Below are positions 15,417 through 24,007 of a stretch of 64,000 nucleotides of DNA, piece after piece (position 1 is the stretch's first letter; every line of letters starts with the position of its first letter). Origin of the DNA: Niallia circulans (GTDB lineage: Bacteria; Bacillota; Bacilli; Bacillales; Cytobacillaceae); the NCBI RefSeq assembly GCF_007273535.1, contig NZ_RIBP01000001.1, positions 992,001 through 1,056,000 of the forward strand, given 5' to 3'. Position numbers and translations under genes: made by a program. The notes beneath the pieces are model-generated. The model saw only the letters and a list, made by a program, of their open reading frames with translations, ran no database searches and had not been told where the DNA came from.

Positions 15417-16292
15417 TTAATACTTATATAATAAATATGGATTAATAACATTCATACAATAATCCCAAACCGTTTTTTCATTTTCGACTGAGTAGAAGCG
15501 ATCGTAAGGTTTGATTTCCTTAGAATTGCCGAAGTATTTTCCTGTAATGCCTGTTACAGTTGGCGATGTAGCTAAAAATACATTTGTTGAAGCTCCTTTT
15601 TCTGGGCTCGCCATAATTGGCAAGGCGATTTTATATATAAGATTTGTTATAATGCCTTTATCACTGTCTTGACCAAAATTTGTGGCAACTGCACCAGGAT
15701 GTGACACATTGACTGTAACATTATTTACTCCTTGATCTTTAAGTAATCGAGACATATGACGTGTGTTCCAAATCACGTAAAGCTTAGATAGTCCATATCT
15801 TTTCTGTGCGGAATAGTTTTCCTCAAGGTTCAGATCTGCCATGTTTGGTTTTCCACTGGCACGATGGGAAGCTGATGACATGTTAATCACCCGTGCATCT
15901 TTGCTTTTTTTTAAGATATCCAGTAGTAATTGCGTTAAAAGCAAGGGAGCTAAAACGTTCAATGCCATCGTCTTTTCAATGCCATCTTTCGTAATGGAGC
16001 GTTCGTTATCTAAAACAGCTCCAGCATTATTGATTAAAACATCAAGGTGATCATAACGTTGTTTAAAATTAATGCTCATTTGCTTGATAGACTCAAAAGA
16101 GAATAAGTCTGCTAGTATATAATCAACTTCATTGTTTCCAGTAGATGCTTTTATTTCATCTACTACTTTTTTGGCTTTATTTTCGTTACGGCCGTGAACA
16201 ATGACTTTGTGTCCTTGCTTGGCTAATTCTTTAGCAGCCACCATGCCAATTCCGTCCGTTGCACCAGTGATTAAAATGGTTTTTGTTTTCAT
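15417..16292 (-). CDS. Short-chain dehydrogenase/reductase (retinol-dehydrogenase-like)
   Basis: The 291-residue classical SDR has a TGATDGIG NAD(P)-binding motif at residues 9-16, NNAG at 88-91, catalytic Ser around 139-140 and the YGLSK Tyr/Lys pair at 166 and 170. An Arg after the second strand (HGRNENK) favours NADPH. The C-terminal half contains a NVSHPGAVATNFG segment, common in RDH/WWOX-like SDRs that reduce carbonyls. AAGGAG lies 7 bases before ATG. A TetR-type half-site lies upstream at 16312-16329, and the TetR gene at 16365-16937 is immediately upstream on the same strand. Repressor-controlled carbonyl detoxification is likely; the substrate is unknown. Confidence 0.88.
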   Translation of the reverse strand: MKTKTILITGATDGIGMVAAKELAKQGHKVIVHGRNENKAKKVVDEIKASTGNNEVDYILADLFSFESIKQMSINFKQRYDHLDVLINNAGAVLDNERSITKDGIEKTMALNVLAPLLLTQLLLDILKKSKDARVINMSSASHRASGKPNMADLNLEENYSAQKRYGLSKLYVIWNTRHMSRLLKDQGVNNVTVNVSHPGAVATNFGQDSDKGIITNLIYKIALPIMASPEKGASTNVFLATSPTVTGITGKYFGNSKEIKPYDRFYSVENEKTVWDYCMNVINPYLLYKY

Positions 16293-16311
16293 AAGTATAC
16301 TCCTTCTTAAT

Positions 16312-16329
16312 AAATGAATGTTCGTTTTT
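16312..16329 (-). promoter_or_regulatory. TetR operator-like site before the SDR gene
   Basis: Contains gaatgttcgtt, the same core as in the tetR promoters at 16947 and 19863 and before the metallo-hydrolase at 19245. It is placed 20 bp before the SDR start codon. Confidence 0.5.
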
Positions 16330-16345
16330 AAAAATAATTTATAAA

Positions 16346-16366
16346 AAGCACTCTAAGAGAGTGCTT
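16346..16366 (-). terminator. Hairpin at the end of the first tetR
   Basis: 9-bp perfect stem (16346-16354 with 16358-16366) overlapping the stop codon of tetR; on the minus strand TTTATAAATT follows. It may limit read-through into the SDR gene. Confidence 0.6.
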
Positions 16367-16937
16367 ATGCTTTAATTGCATCCCAACACATTTGAAATAC
16401 TTCTATAAAGTCAACCTCATTGATATATTCCTTGGAATTAAGATTTTCCTTATAAATTTGGGAAATAGGATACATACAAAATCCAATAAGTATATTGGGA
16501 TTCGTTTGCTTTAAAATACCTTCGTTTATGCCTTTTTCAAAGACCTGATAAACCATGCGACTTGATGTATCAAAATCTTTTACCGATAAAGAATTTAAAA
16601 CAGGCGAATTAGAAGCTTGCTCTAAAAAAATAAAATAATCTCCTCTGTTCTTGAGGAATAGAAGGATATTTTCACAAAATTGCATAATAGATTGCTTAAC
16701 CGGAGCTTCAGAAGTTAAATTTTTAGAACAGTCAAGCAGCATCTGTGTTTTAACGTCCAAGTAAACCTTTTGGATCATATCCTCCTTGTTCTCATAATAA
16801 ATATACAGGGTTGAAGCAGAGACGCCAGCTGCTTTAGCAATTTTAGACATGGAGACATTCACAAAGCCAATTTCATTAATTTGTTGGATGATTGCTTTCA
16901 CAATCGCTTCTTTTTTATTATTATCTTTTTTTCTCAT
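16365..16937 (-). CDS. TetR/AcrR-family transcriptional repressor (copy A)
   Basis: The 190-residue protein has an N-terminal TetR HTH (about residues 10-55: ...EIGFVNVSMSKIAKAAGVSASTLYIYYENKEDMIQKVY) and a variable helical ligand domain. It is a paralogue of the TetR at 19280-19852: same length, shared HTH layout, and both end WDAIKA. Its promoter (TTGACT, 16-base spacer, TATTAT at 16944-16971) is overlapped by a dyad ATAAC-N9-GTTAT holding GAATGTTC, indicating autorepression. The neighbouring SDR gene carries the same core and is the likely target. Confidence 0.88.
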   Translation of the reverse strand: MRKKDNNKKEAIVKAIIQQINEIGFVNVSMSKIAKAAGVSASTLYIYYENKEDMIQKVYLDVKTQMLLDCSKNLTSEAPVKQSIMQFCENILLFLKNRGDYFIFLEQASNSPVLNSLSVKDFDTSSRMVYQVFEKGINEGILKQTNPNILIGFCMYPISQIYKENLNSKEYINEVDFIEVFQMCWDAIKA

Positions 16938-16943
16938 ATATCC

Positions 16944-16971
16944 ATAATAACGAACATTCTGTTATAGTCAA
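16944..16971 (-). promoter_or_regulatory. Promoter and operator of tetR copy A
   Basis: On the minus strand: -35 TTGACT (16966-16971), 16-base spacer, -10 TATTAT (16944-16949). The dyad with arms ATAAC/GTTAT (16947-16965) fills the spacer, so repressor binding would block RNA polymerase. Confidence 0.65.
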
Positions 16972-17056
16972 GTTATAGAAAAGTATAGTCTTCATATGTT
17001 TCTCGTGTCCTTCATTTGGTAACTTCTTGATAAAGAAAATATTCAACTAGATTTAA

Positions 17057-18097
17057 TTACAAAGTAGATGTATCAATAACAAATCGATACCTTACATCAT
17101 TACGTTTAAGCCTATCAAACGCCTCATTAATTTGATTTGCATTTATTACTTCTATTTCAGGGGCAATATTGTGTTGTGCGGAGAAATTAAGCATTTCTTG
17201 TGTTTCAGGAATTCCACCCCCTGGAGTTGCAGCAATTCTGCGACGTCCCATCAGTATGCTAAGCGTATTAAATTGTTGAGGCTTTCCAGAATCACCGATT
17301 ATAACAAATGTACCGTTAATATTAAGCATAGAAACATACGCATCCAAATTAAGATTTGCTGATGTAGTGTTTAAGATAACATCAAACTGGCCTGCTAGCT
17401 TTGTAAATGTATTTGGATCACTTGTTGCGTAGTAATGATCTGCACCAAATTTTAATGCATCGCTTTCCTTTTCCATAGTCTGACTTAAGGCAGTAACTTC
17501 TGCACCTAATGCATGGGCATATTTAATGGCTAAGTGGCCTATTCCCCCAATGCCTACAATAGCTATTTTTTTACCTGGTCCTATTTCCCAGTGCTTCAAT
17601 GGATAGTAAGCTGTAGCTCCTGCGCAAAGTAGTGGGCTAGCAGCGTCTAACTCTAAATTGTCCGGAATTCGGAGAACATAGTCTTGTTTTATGACAATTT
17701 TTTGGCTGTAACTACCATATGTTACACTACCATCATAGTCTTGAGAGTTATACATCATAACCATTCCTTTTGTGCAAAACATGGTTTCACCTTGTAGACA
17801 ATTCTCACACTCTCCACAGGAATTGACAAGAGGCCCAGCTCCAACCCGATCACCAACAGTAAACTTCGTCACTTCTGTACCTACTGCTTCAACAACTCCT
17901 GTCATTTCATGTCCAGGAACCATCGGGAATCTTGAGTACCCATTATCATTTTGTATCATATGAACGTCAGTATGGCATATCCCACTAAACTTGATATCTA
18001 TTAATACATCATCAGGACGCAATTCTCTTCTCTCAATTGTTGTTTTTTCAAATTGCGCATTAGCACTTGAAACACTTAAAGCATGAGTTTTACACAT
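17057..18097 (-). CDS. Zinc-dependent NAD(P) alcohol/aldehyde dehydrogenase (YahK/CAD-like)
   Basis: Started at ATG 18097 (MCKTHALSVSS), because GAGG precedes it by 8 bases. The product has 346 residues. Catalytic zinc ligands are Cys41 (GICHTD), His63 and Glu64 (PGHE), with a later Cys in the LLCAGATAYYPL segment. Structural zinc is bound by Cys94, 97, 100 and 108 (CGECENC...FC). The Rossmann motif is VGIGGIGHLA. This is the medium-chain cinnamyl-alcohol-dehydrogenase type, usually an NADPH-dependent aldehyde reductase. It follows the metallo-hydrolase gene on the same strand and is probably part of the tetR-B regulated operon. Confidence 0.88.
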   Translation of the reverse strand: MCKTHALSVSSANAQFEKTTIERRELRPDDVLIDIKFSGICHTDVHMIQNDNGYSRFPMVPGHEMTGVVEAVGTEVTKFTVGDRVGAGPLVNSCGECENCLQGETMFCTKGMVMMYNSQDYDGSVTYGSYSQKIVIKQDYVLRIPDNLELDAASPLLCAGATAYYPLKHWEIGPGKKIAIVGIGGIGHLAIKYAHALGAEVTALSQTMEKESDALKFGADHYYATSDPNTFTKLAGQFDVILNTTSANLNLDAYVSMLNINGTFVIIGDSGKPQQFNTLSILMGRRRIAATPGGGIPETQEMLNFSAQHNIAPEIEVINANQINEAFDRLKRNDVRYRFVIDTSTL

Positions 18098-18163
18098 TAT
18101 ATTTACCTCTTTCTTTACTTTTAGTTTAGACGTCACTATTTACAGGGCAATCTTTTAAACAGC

Positions 18164-19216
18164 TTACAATCTATCGCATCCCCCCTTATATATTCTCCAC
18201 CAAGGAAATACTGGTCCTTGAGTCGAACCAATGTCAACATTTTCGCCAATGCGAGGTGCAGCAACAATAACGTTTCTTTCAACTGCAGCTTTCAGAACAC
18301 GTTCAATGGGCTCATCCCAATCATGAATTGCCAATGTAAATGCCCCCCAGTGAATTGGGAGCAAGGTTTTACCTTGGAGTTCAATATGAGCTTGAACTGT
18401 TTCCTCTGGCAACATATGCAATGGCCACCAGCCGCTGTTGTCATATTGTCCAGCTTCCAGGAGCGTTACATCAAACGGGCCATATTTATCACCAATTTCC
18501 TTAAAGTGCGGACCATAACCACTATCTCCACCAAAAAATATCTTTTCATCCTTGCCCTCAATAATCCATGAACACCATAAGGTAGCATTATGATCAAACA
18601 TTCCTCTTCCAGATGAGTGCTTTGCTGGTGTACAACGAAACGTTAGACCGAAAAACTCAGCTTCTTCCCACCAGTCAAGTTCAATAATCTGTTCTGCCTT
18701 AATCCCCCATCTTTGCAGATGGCTTCCTATGCCTAATGGAACAAGAAACATTTTAACCTTATTAGTTAATTTCTTTATCGTTTTAGAATCTAAATGATCA
18801 TAGTGGTCATGTGATATAAGTACAGCATCAAGCTCAGGAAGATTATGAACCTCTATTGGTAGCTCCTTACTATAACGTTTTCCGCCTAATTTAAAAGGAG
18901 AAGAATATGCCTCAAAGTTTGGATCTAACAATAATAATTTGCCATCTAATTGGATTATTGAAGTAGAATGCCCTAACCATGTAACAGATGCTTTATTTGA
19001 TTTGCTGGTAAGTGTTGATATTTGTTGAACCCGAAGTGTTTCAGTAGGACGCTTATTGGGATTTCCTTTAATATAATCAAGCATCACTGGTAGCAAAGCC
19101 TTAAAACTGTAGTCAATCGGCGTTTCATTTGGATACTTAAATTTTCCTTTACTAAAGTTTTTCGATTGTTGTTTTCGTAAACTTGTATTTCGCAACTGTT
19201 CTTCTCCAAGTATCAT
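18164..19216 (-). CDS. MBL-fold metallo-hydrolase (UlaG/NAPE-PLD-like)
   Basis: Start at ATG 19216 (MILGEEQLRNTS), as AAGGAG lies 7 bases upstream. The 350-residue protein has the metallo-beta-lactamase fold: the strand VTWLGHSTSIIQLDGKLLLLDPNF and the di-metal motif H136-D-H138-Y-D140-H141. Later ligands lie in TPAKHSSG, FGGDSGYG and PIHWGAF. The layout matches the N-acyl-PE phospholipase D-like/UlaG-like branch (L-ascorbate-6-P lactonase relatives). The substrate is unknown. A GAACGTTCGTTC site lies just upstream. It is co-directional with the zinc dehydrogenase and the second tetR. Confidence 0.82.
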   Translation of the reverse strand: MILGEEQLRNTSLRKQQSKNFSKGKFKYPNETPIDYSFKALLPVMLDYIKGNPNKRPTETLRVQQISTLTSKSNKASVTWLGHSTSIIQLDGKLLLLDPNFEAYSSPFKLGGKRYSKELPIEVHNLPELDAVLISHDHYDHLDSKTIKKLTNKVKMFLVPLGIGSHLQRWGIKAEQIIELDWWEEAEFFGLTFRCTPAKHSSGRGMFDHNATLWCSWIIEGKDEKIFFGGDSGYGPHFKEIGDKYGPFDVTLLEAGQYDNSGWWPLHMLPEETVQAHIELQGKTLLPIHWGAFTLAIHDWDEPIERVLKAAVERNVIVAAPRIGENVDIGSTQGPVFPWWRIYKGGCDRL

Positions 19217-19244
19217 TTTCAAACTCCTTAAATTCAAATTAAAT

Positions 19245-19256
19245 GAACGTTCGTTC
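19245..19256 (-). promoter_or_regulatory. TetR operator-like site before the metallo-hydrolase gene
   Basis: GAACGTTCGTTC, containing the palindrome GAACGTTC and the core shared by the four sites of this region. Confidence 0.55.
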
Positions 19257-19279
19257 TTAAAATATTAAAATGAAATAGC

Positions 19280-19852
19280 CTAAGCTTTAATAGCATCCCA
19301 ACTCAGTTCAATTAAGTCACCTATATTTTTCTCATTTAGTTTCCATTCACCATTAAAATGCTGCTTAACAAGTGCCGCAACTGGCGCATGGACTTGAACT
19401 AACAGCAACAAAATGTCACATTCTTTTAAAATTTTTTGCTCAATTCCCCTATCAACCAGTTTAAACAATGGAAGGAACATGTAGCTTGAATCCTCCAAAC
19501 ATAAAATTTGTAGCAAAGGGGAATTGCTAAATTGTTCCAGAAATAGAAATTCAGCTTTATAATTAAATATAAATTCAATTTGATTTCGAATAACAATCTC
19601 AAACGCAGTCTTTATAGGCATTGTATCCTCTATTCCCGCAAGAATTTGATTACTCATCTTTTGCTTGACCATTGCATAAAGCTTACTTAACATATCCTCC
19701 TTATTTTTAAAATAAATATAAATAGTTGAAGGGGAAACATTAGCACGCTTGGCAATTTTAAACATTGATATATCCGAGAAGCCGACCTCATTTAATAGTT
19801 GAATGGTAGCTTGAAAAATAGCTTCATTTTTATTTTTGTCTTTGTTTCTCAT
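19280..19852 (-). CDS. TetR/AcrR-family transcriptional repressor (copy B)
   Basis: The 190-residue paralogue of the repressor at 16365-16937 has its HTH at about residues 10-55 (LLNEVGFSDISMFKIAKRANVSPSTIYIYFKNKEDML) and a helical ligand domain ending WDAIKA. Its own promoter (TTGACT, 17-base spacer, TATTAT) holds a perfect ATAAACG-N6-CGTTTAT dyad. The gene lies 63 bp upstream of the metallo-hydrolase, whose leader carries the same core, so it probably represses itself plus the hydrolase and dehydrogenase. Cross-talk with copy A seems likely because the operators are so alike. Confidence 0.88.
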   Translation of the reverse strand: MRNKDKNKNEAIFQATIQLLNEVGFSDISMFKIAKRANVSPSTIYIYFKNKEDMLSKLYAMVKQKMSNQILAGIEDTMPIKTAFEIVIRNQIEFIFNYKAEFLFLEQFSNSPLLQILCLEDSSYMFLPLFKLVDRGIEQKILKECDILLLLVQVHAPVAALVKQHFNGEWKLNEKNIGDLIELSWDAIKA

Positions 19853-19859
19853 AAATTCT

Positions 19860-19888
19860 ATAATAAACGTTCATTCGTTTATAGTCAA
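19860..19888 (-). promoter_or_regulatory. Promoter and operator of tetR copy B
   Basis: Minus strand: -35 TTGACT (19883-19888), 17-base spacer, -10 TATTAT (19860-19865). The dyad ATAAACG/CGTTTAT spans 19863-19882. Confidence 0.7.
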
Positions 19889-19938
19889 TTGGAATATCTT
19901 GACCTTTGTCTAATTTTATTTCATTTGTTTTTTTGAAT

Positions 19939-20187
19939 TTAATATTTTAACAATACTATTGGAAGTGGGAGGCTTTTAAAAGCATAAATTGTACCATTCT
20001 GTGCACAATATGCGCGTTTTTTTCTTTCATTTCCATGTACCAAAAACACATTAATTCTATTTACTTCTAAATCTATTCCTTCGAAACGATCCATCCATTT
20101 CTTGATCATTTCAATTTTCAAGGCAATTGCCGCTTTTGTCATATAAAATCTATCCGCTAAGTCTTGCATAGTTATATAATTACTCAA
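19939..20187 (-). pseudogene. PRD-type (LicR/MtlR-like) regulator, N-terminal remnant
   Basis: Residues 1-60 (YITMQDLADRFYMTKAAIALK...KKWMDRFEGIDLEVNR) fit the first HTH and linker of BglG/LicR/MtlR-type activators. Those proteins continue with a 'Gly-x-Glu-xx-KR' segment (here HGNERKKRAYCAQ) and 500 or more further residues: PRD domains and EIIB/EIIA-like modules. Here the frame ends after 82 residues, so the activator is truncated. Its position before the PTS/GH1 genes suggests it once controlled a sugar operon in this place, now taken over by the AraC-type gene at 24008. Confidence 0.6.
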
Positions 20188-20461
20188 AAAAAAGATAAGG
20201 AATTATTGATGAATACTGTGGCAATAAAGTATTTTTTCTAATCCTTTCTTTTAAAGAAGTAATAATACATTATTGTGATTGCAGCAATTGCATTTATGTA
20301 TTTCTTAATTTTCTTGGTGTTTTCTTGATACAGTAGATATTGTACCTGTTGTTTAACTATTGCACCCGTTAGTTTAAGTGTAAACATTCACAAACTTTCT
20401 CCAGTTAATATAAAAAAGAACTCCCCTTAATTGAAAGGGAAGCTCTATTCGTATTGATTGT
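20188..20461. other. Intergenic region with secondary repeat motif
   Basis: It holds 'gcacccgttagtttaagtg' at 20365-20383, related to the motif at 7689 and 5828 that trails the 65-bp repeats. A minus-strand open stretch around 20250-20370 (ends YYYFFKRKD) has no start. Otherwise it contains only the terminator at 20411. Confidence 0.4.
20411..20446 (-). terminator. Terminator of the AraC-linked PTS/GH1 operon
   Basis: 12-bp stem with two G-U pairs (20417-20428 with 20435-20446); minus-strand tail TTTTTTATATT. It is 16 bp beyond the GH1 stop. Confidence 0.75.
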
Positions 20462-21937
<1,476 letters not shown>

Positions 21938-23809
21938 TTATGCATTTAAAACGGTATCGCCATAAGTAACTATACCTATCTCATTATTTAAATTTTTGTA
22001 GTTATTTGAATTCATTACTATAATAGAGGTTGTTACATCATATCCAAGATTTTCAATCTCATTTAAATTAAATTCAATTAGAAGATCTCCTTTTTTCACA
22101 CTTTCCCCCACGTTAACAAAGGTTTGGAAATGTTCACCTTGCAACTTAACTGTATCAATACCTACATGTATTAGGACTTCCATACCCTTTTCACTAACTA
22201 TAGCAACAGCATGTTTTGTATCACTAACTATTGCAATTGTCCCGTCAAATGGAGCAACTACTTTTCCTTCTGATGGAATAATAGCAACACCTTTTCCCAT
22301 TGCTTCAGACGCAAAAGTTGCATCATTTACTTCTGTAATTGGAATTGACTGTCCCTTTAAAGGACTAGCAACTTTCTCTCCTTCTACCAAAATTTCTTCT
22401 GATTTATCTATTACGTTTTTGTTTTTGTCATTTTCTTTACCTTGGATGTCCTTAAATCCTAAAATCATTACCGCAATAAACGTGAAAATAAAAGCAGCTA
22501 TAATAGAAATAATTGTCCAAAGGAGAGACATAAATCCATCATCTCCAATAAATATTGGTAATGAGACAACACTTGGATTTACAAATGAATAGGCTGTAAC
22601 TCCAGTTAATCCTGCAATTGCTCCCCCTAACGCAGAGCCAATTAGAACTGCAATAAATGGCTTCTTTAGTCTAAGATTGACACCATATAAAGCAGGTTCA
22701 GTTATACCAAATATTGCGGAAATACCTGCTGAAATTCCAGTTCCTCGCATTGCTTTATTTTTAGTTTTTGTTGCAACAGCAAATGCAGCACCTGCTTGAG
22801 CTATATTAACCACCAAACCGCTTACAATTAATACTGGATCAAAACCTTTTGTAGCAAACATTGTAACAATCAAAGGAATTAAAGCATTATGTGTTCCACT
22901 TAGTACAAGGAAAGGATAAATAACTGCATTTATACTTACCGCAATCCAACCCCATGTATTCATAATGTCAACAAATCTCGCAAAATACTCACCTGCCATT
23001 GCACCAATAGGTCCAAATACAATAAGCATTATAGGGGCAACAATCAATATATTTAGCATTGGCCTTAAAAATACTTTAATAGTCGCTGGACTATATTTGT
23101 CAGTAAATCGATTCACATAAGATAATATCCAAACACTTAATATTACTGGTACTGCCTGAGCACTATAATCAAACAATTGCATTGGAATTTTTAAGAAGCT
23201 AGTCGAAGTTGCTCCTTCTGCTGATAATGCAATAAAATTAGGATGTAATATAATTGCTGCTAAAACCATTGCTGTAAAGTGATCTGTTTTCAGTTTTTGT
23301 GCAGCTGTGAAAGCAACAAAGAAAGGCAAGAAGTAATAGACACCATCACCAAGGATAGTTAAAATTGCTAAAGTCGGGCTCCCATCTGAAAGAATATTCA
23401 GGTTAATTAGGATGGAGCATAGTACTTTAATCATTCCTGCTCCAGCAATAACCGGTATTATTGGTGTAAAGCAGCTGATGAATACATCTAGCACACGGTT
23501 ACCTAAAGATTTCTTTTCCGAATTGTTTTCTTTTTTATTCTTTTTATGGTCTTTTTCTGTATCAAAAGAAGACATTTCTATAAACTCTTTATAGACCTTA
23601 TCTACTGTTGTTCCAATAATTACCTGATACTGTCCCCCTTGATTTACTGTACCGCTTACATTTTCTAAATTTTTAATAGCTGTATCATTGACTTTAGACT
23701 TATCCTTTATTGAGAACCTTAACCTAGTTACACAATGAGAAACAGAGTTAATATTTTCACTGCCACCTATGTTTTCAAGGATGTCTTTTGCTGTTTGTTT
23801 GTAACTCAT
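21938..23809 (-). CDS. PTS beta-glucoside transporter, subunits IIBCA
   Basis: The 623-residue fusion runs EIIB, EIIC, EIIA. The EIIB phosphocysteine is C26 in SHCVTRLRF. EIIC covers about residues 105-460, with about ten helices and the GITEPALYGVN motif. EIIA of the glucose type is C-terminal, with H533 and the phosphorylated H548 in LIHVGIDTV. It imports and phosphorylates beta-glucosides in the membrane. GGAGG lies 7 bases before ATG. A cre-like site sits 50 bp upstream, so catabolite repression by CcpA is likely. No LicT/SacY-type antiterminator hairpin is evident. It forms an operon with the GH1 enzyme. Confidence 0.92.
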   Translation of the reverse strand: MSYKQTAKDILENIGGSENINSVSHCVTRLRFSIKDKSKVNDTAIKNLENVSGTVNQGGQYQVIIGTTVDKVYKEFIEMSSFDTEKDHKKNKKENNSEKKSLGNRVLDVFISCFTPIIPVIAGAGMIKVLCSILINLNILSDGSPTLAILTILGDGVYYFLPFFVAFTAAQKLKTDHFTAMVLAAIILHPNFIALSAEGATSTSFLKIPMQLFDYSAQAVPVILSVWILSYVNRFTDKYSPATIKVFLRPMLNILIVAPIMLIVFGPIGAMAGEYFARFVDIMNTWGWIAVSINAVIYPFLVLSGTHNALIPLIVTMFATKGFDPVLIVSGLVVNIAQAGAAFAVATKTKNKAMRGTGISAGISAIFGITEPALYGVNLRLKKPFIAVLIGSALGGAIAGLTGVTAYSFVNPSVVSLPIFIGDDGFMSLLWTIISIIAAFIFTFIAVMILGFKDIQGKENDKNKNVIDKSEEILVEGEKVASPLKGQSIPITEVNDATFASEAMGKGVAIIPSEGKVVAPFDGTIAIVSDTKHAVAIVSEKGMEVLIHVGIDTVKLQGEHFQTFVNVGESVKKGDLLIEFNLNEIENLGYDVTTSIIVMNSNNYKNLNNEIGIVTYGDTVLNA

Positions 23810-23858
23810 ACATTATCCTCCTTCAATAGAGCTCTTTTACACCTTAATAATAATTTAT

Positions 23859-23872
23859 TGTAAACACTTTCA
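23859..23872 (-). promoter_or_regulatory. CcpA cre-like box before the PTS IIBCA gene
   Basis: TGTAAACACTTTCA matches the cre consensus TGWAANCGNTNWCA at 13 of 14 positions (A instead of G at position 8). Confidence 0.55.
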
Positions 23873-23979
23873 ATAGTTTGTTTTCTGCGAATTAGAATGT
23901 AAATTTTTACTCAAAAGGTTATTTCAAAAGTAGAATATTAATAATTCGATATGAATTTTTGTTATCATTCATAAAAAAT

Positions 23980-24003
23980 AGGATATCTAAATTTAGATAT
24001 CCT
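23980..24003 (-). terminator. Terminator after the AraC-GH39 gene
   Basis: A perfect 24-bp palindrome (AGGATATCTAAA and its complement) is followed on the minus strand by TATTTTTTATG. It sits 4 bp beyond the stop of the regulator gene and separates it from the PTS gene. Confidence 0.75.
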
Positions 24004-24007
24004 TTAA

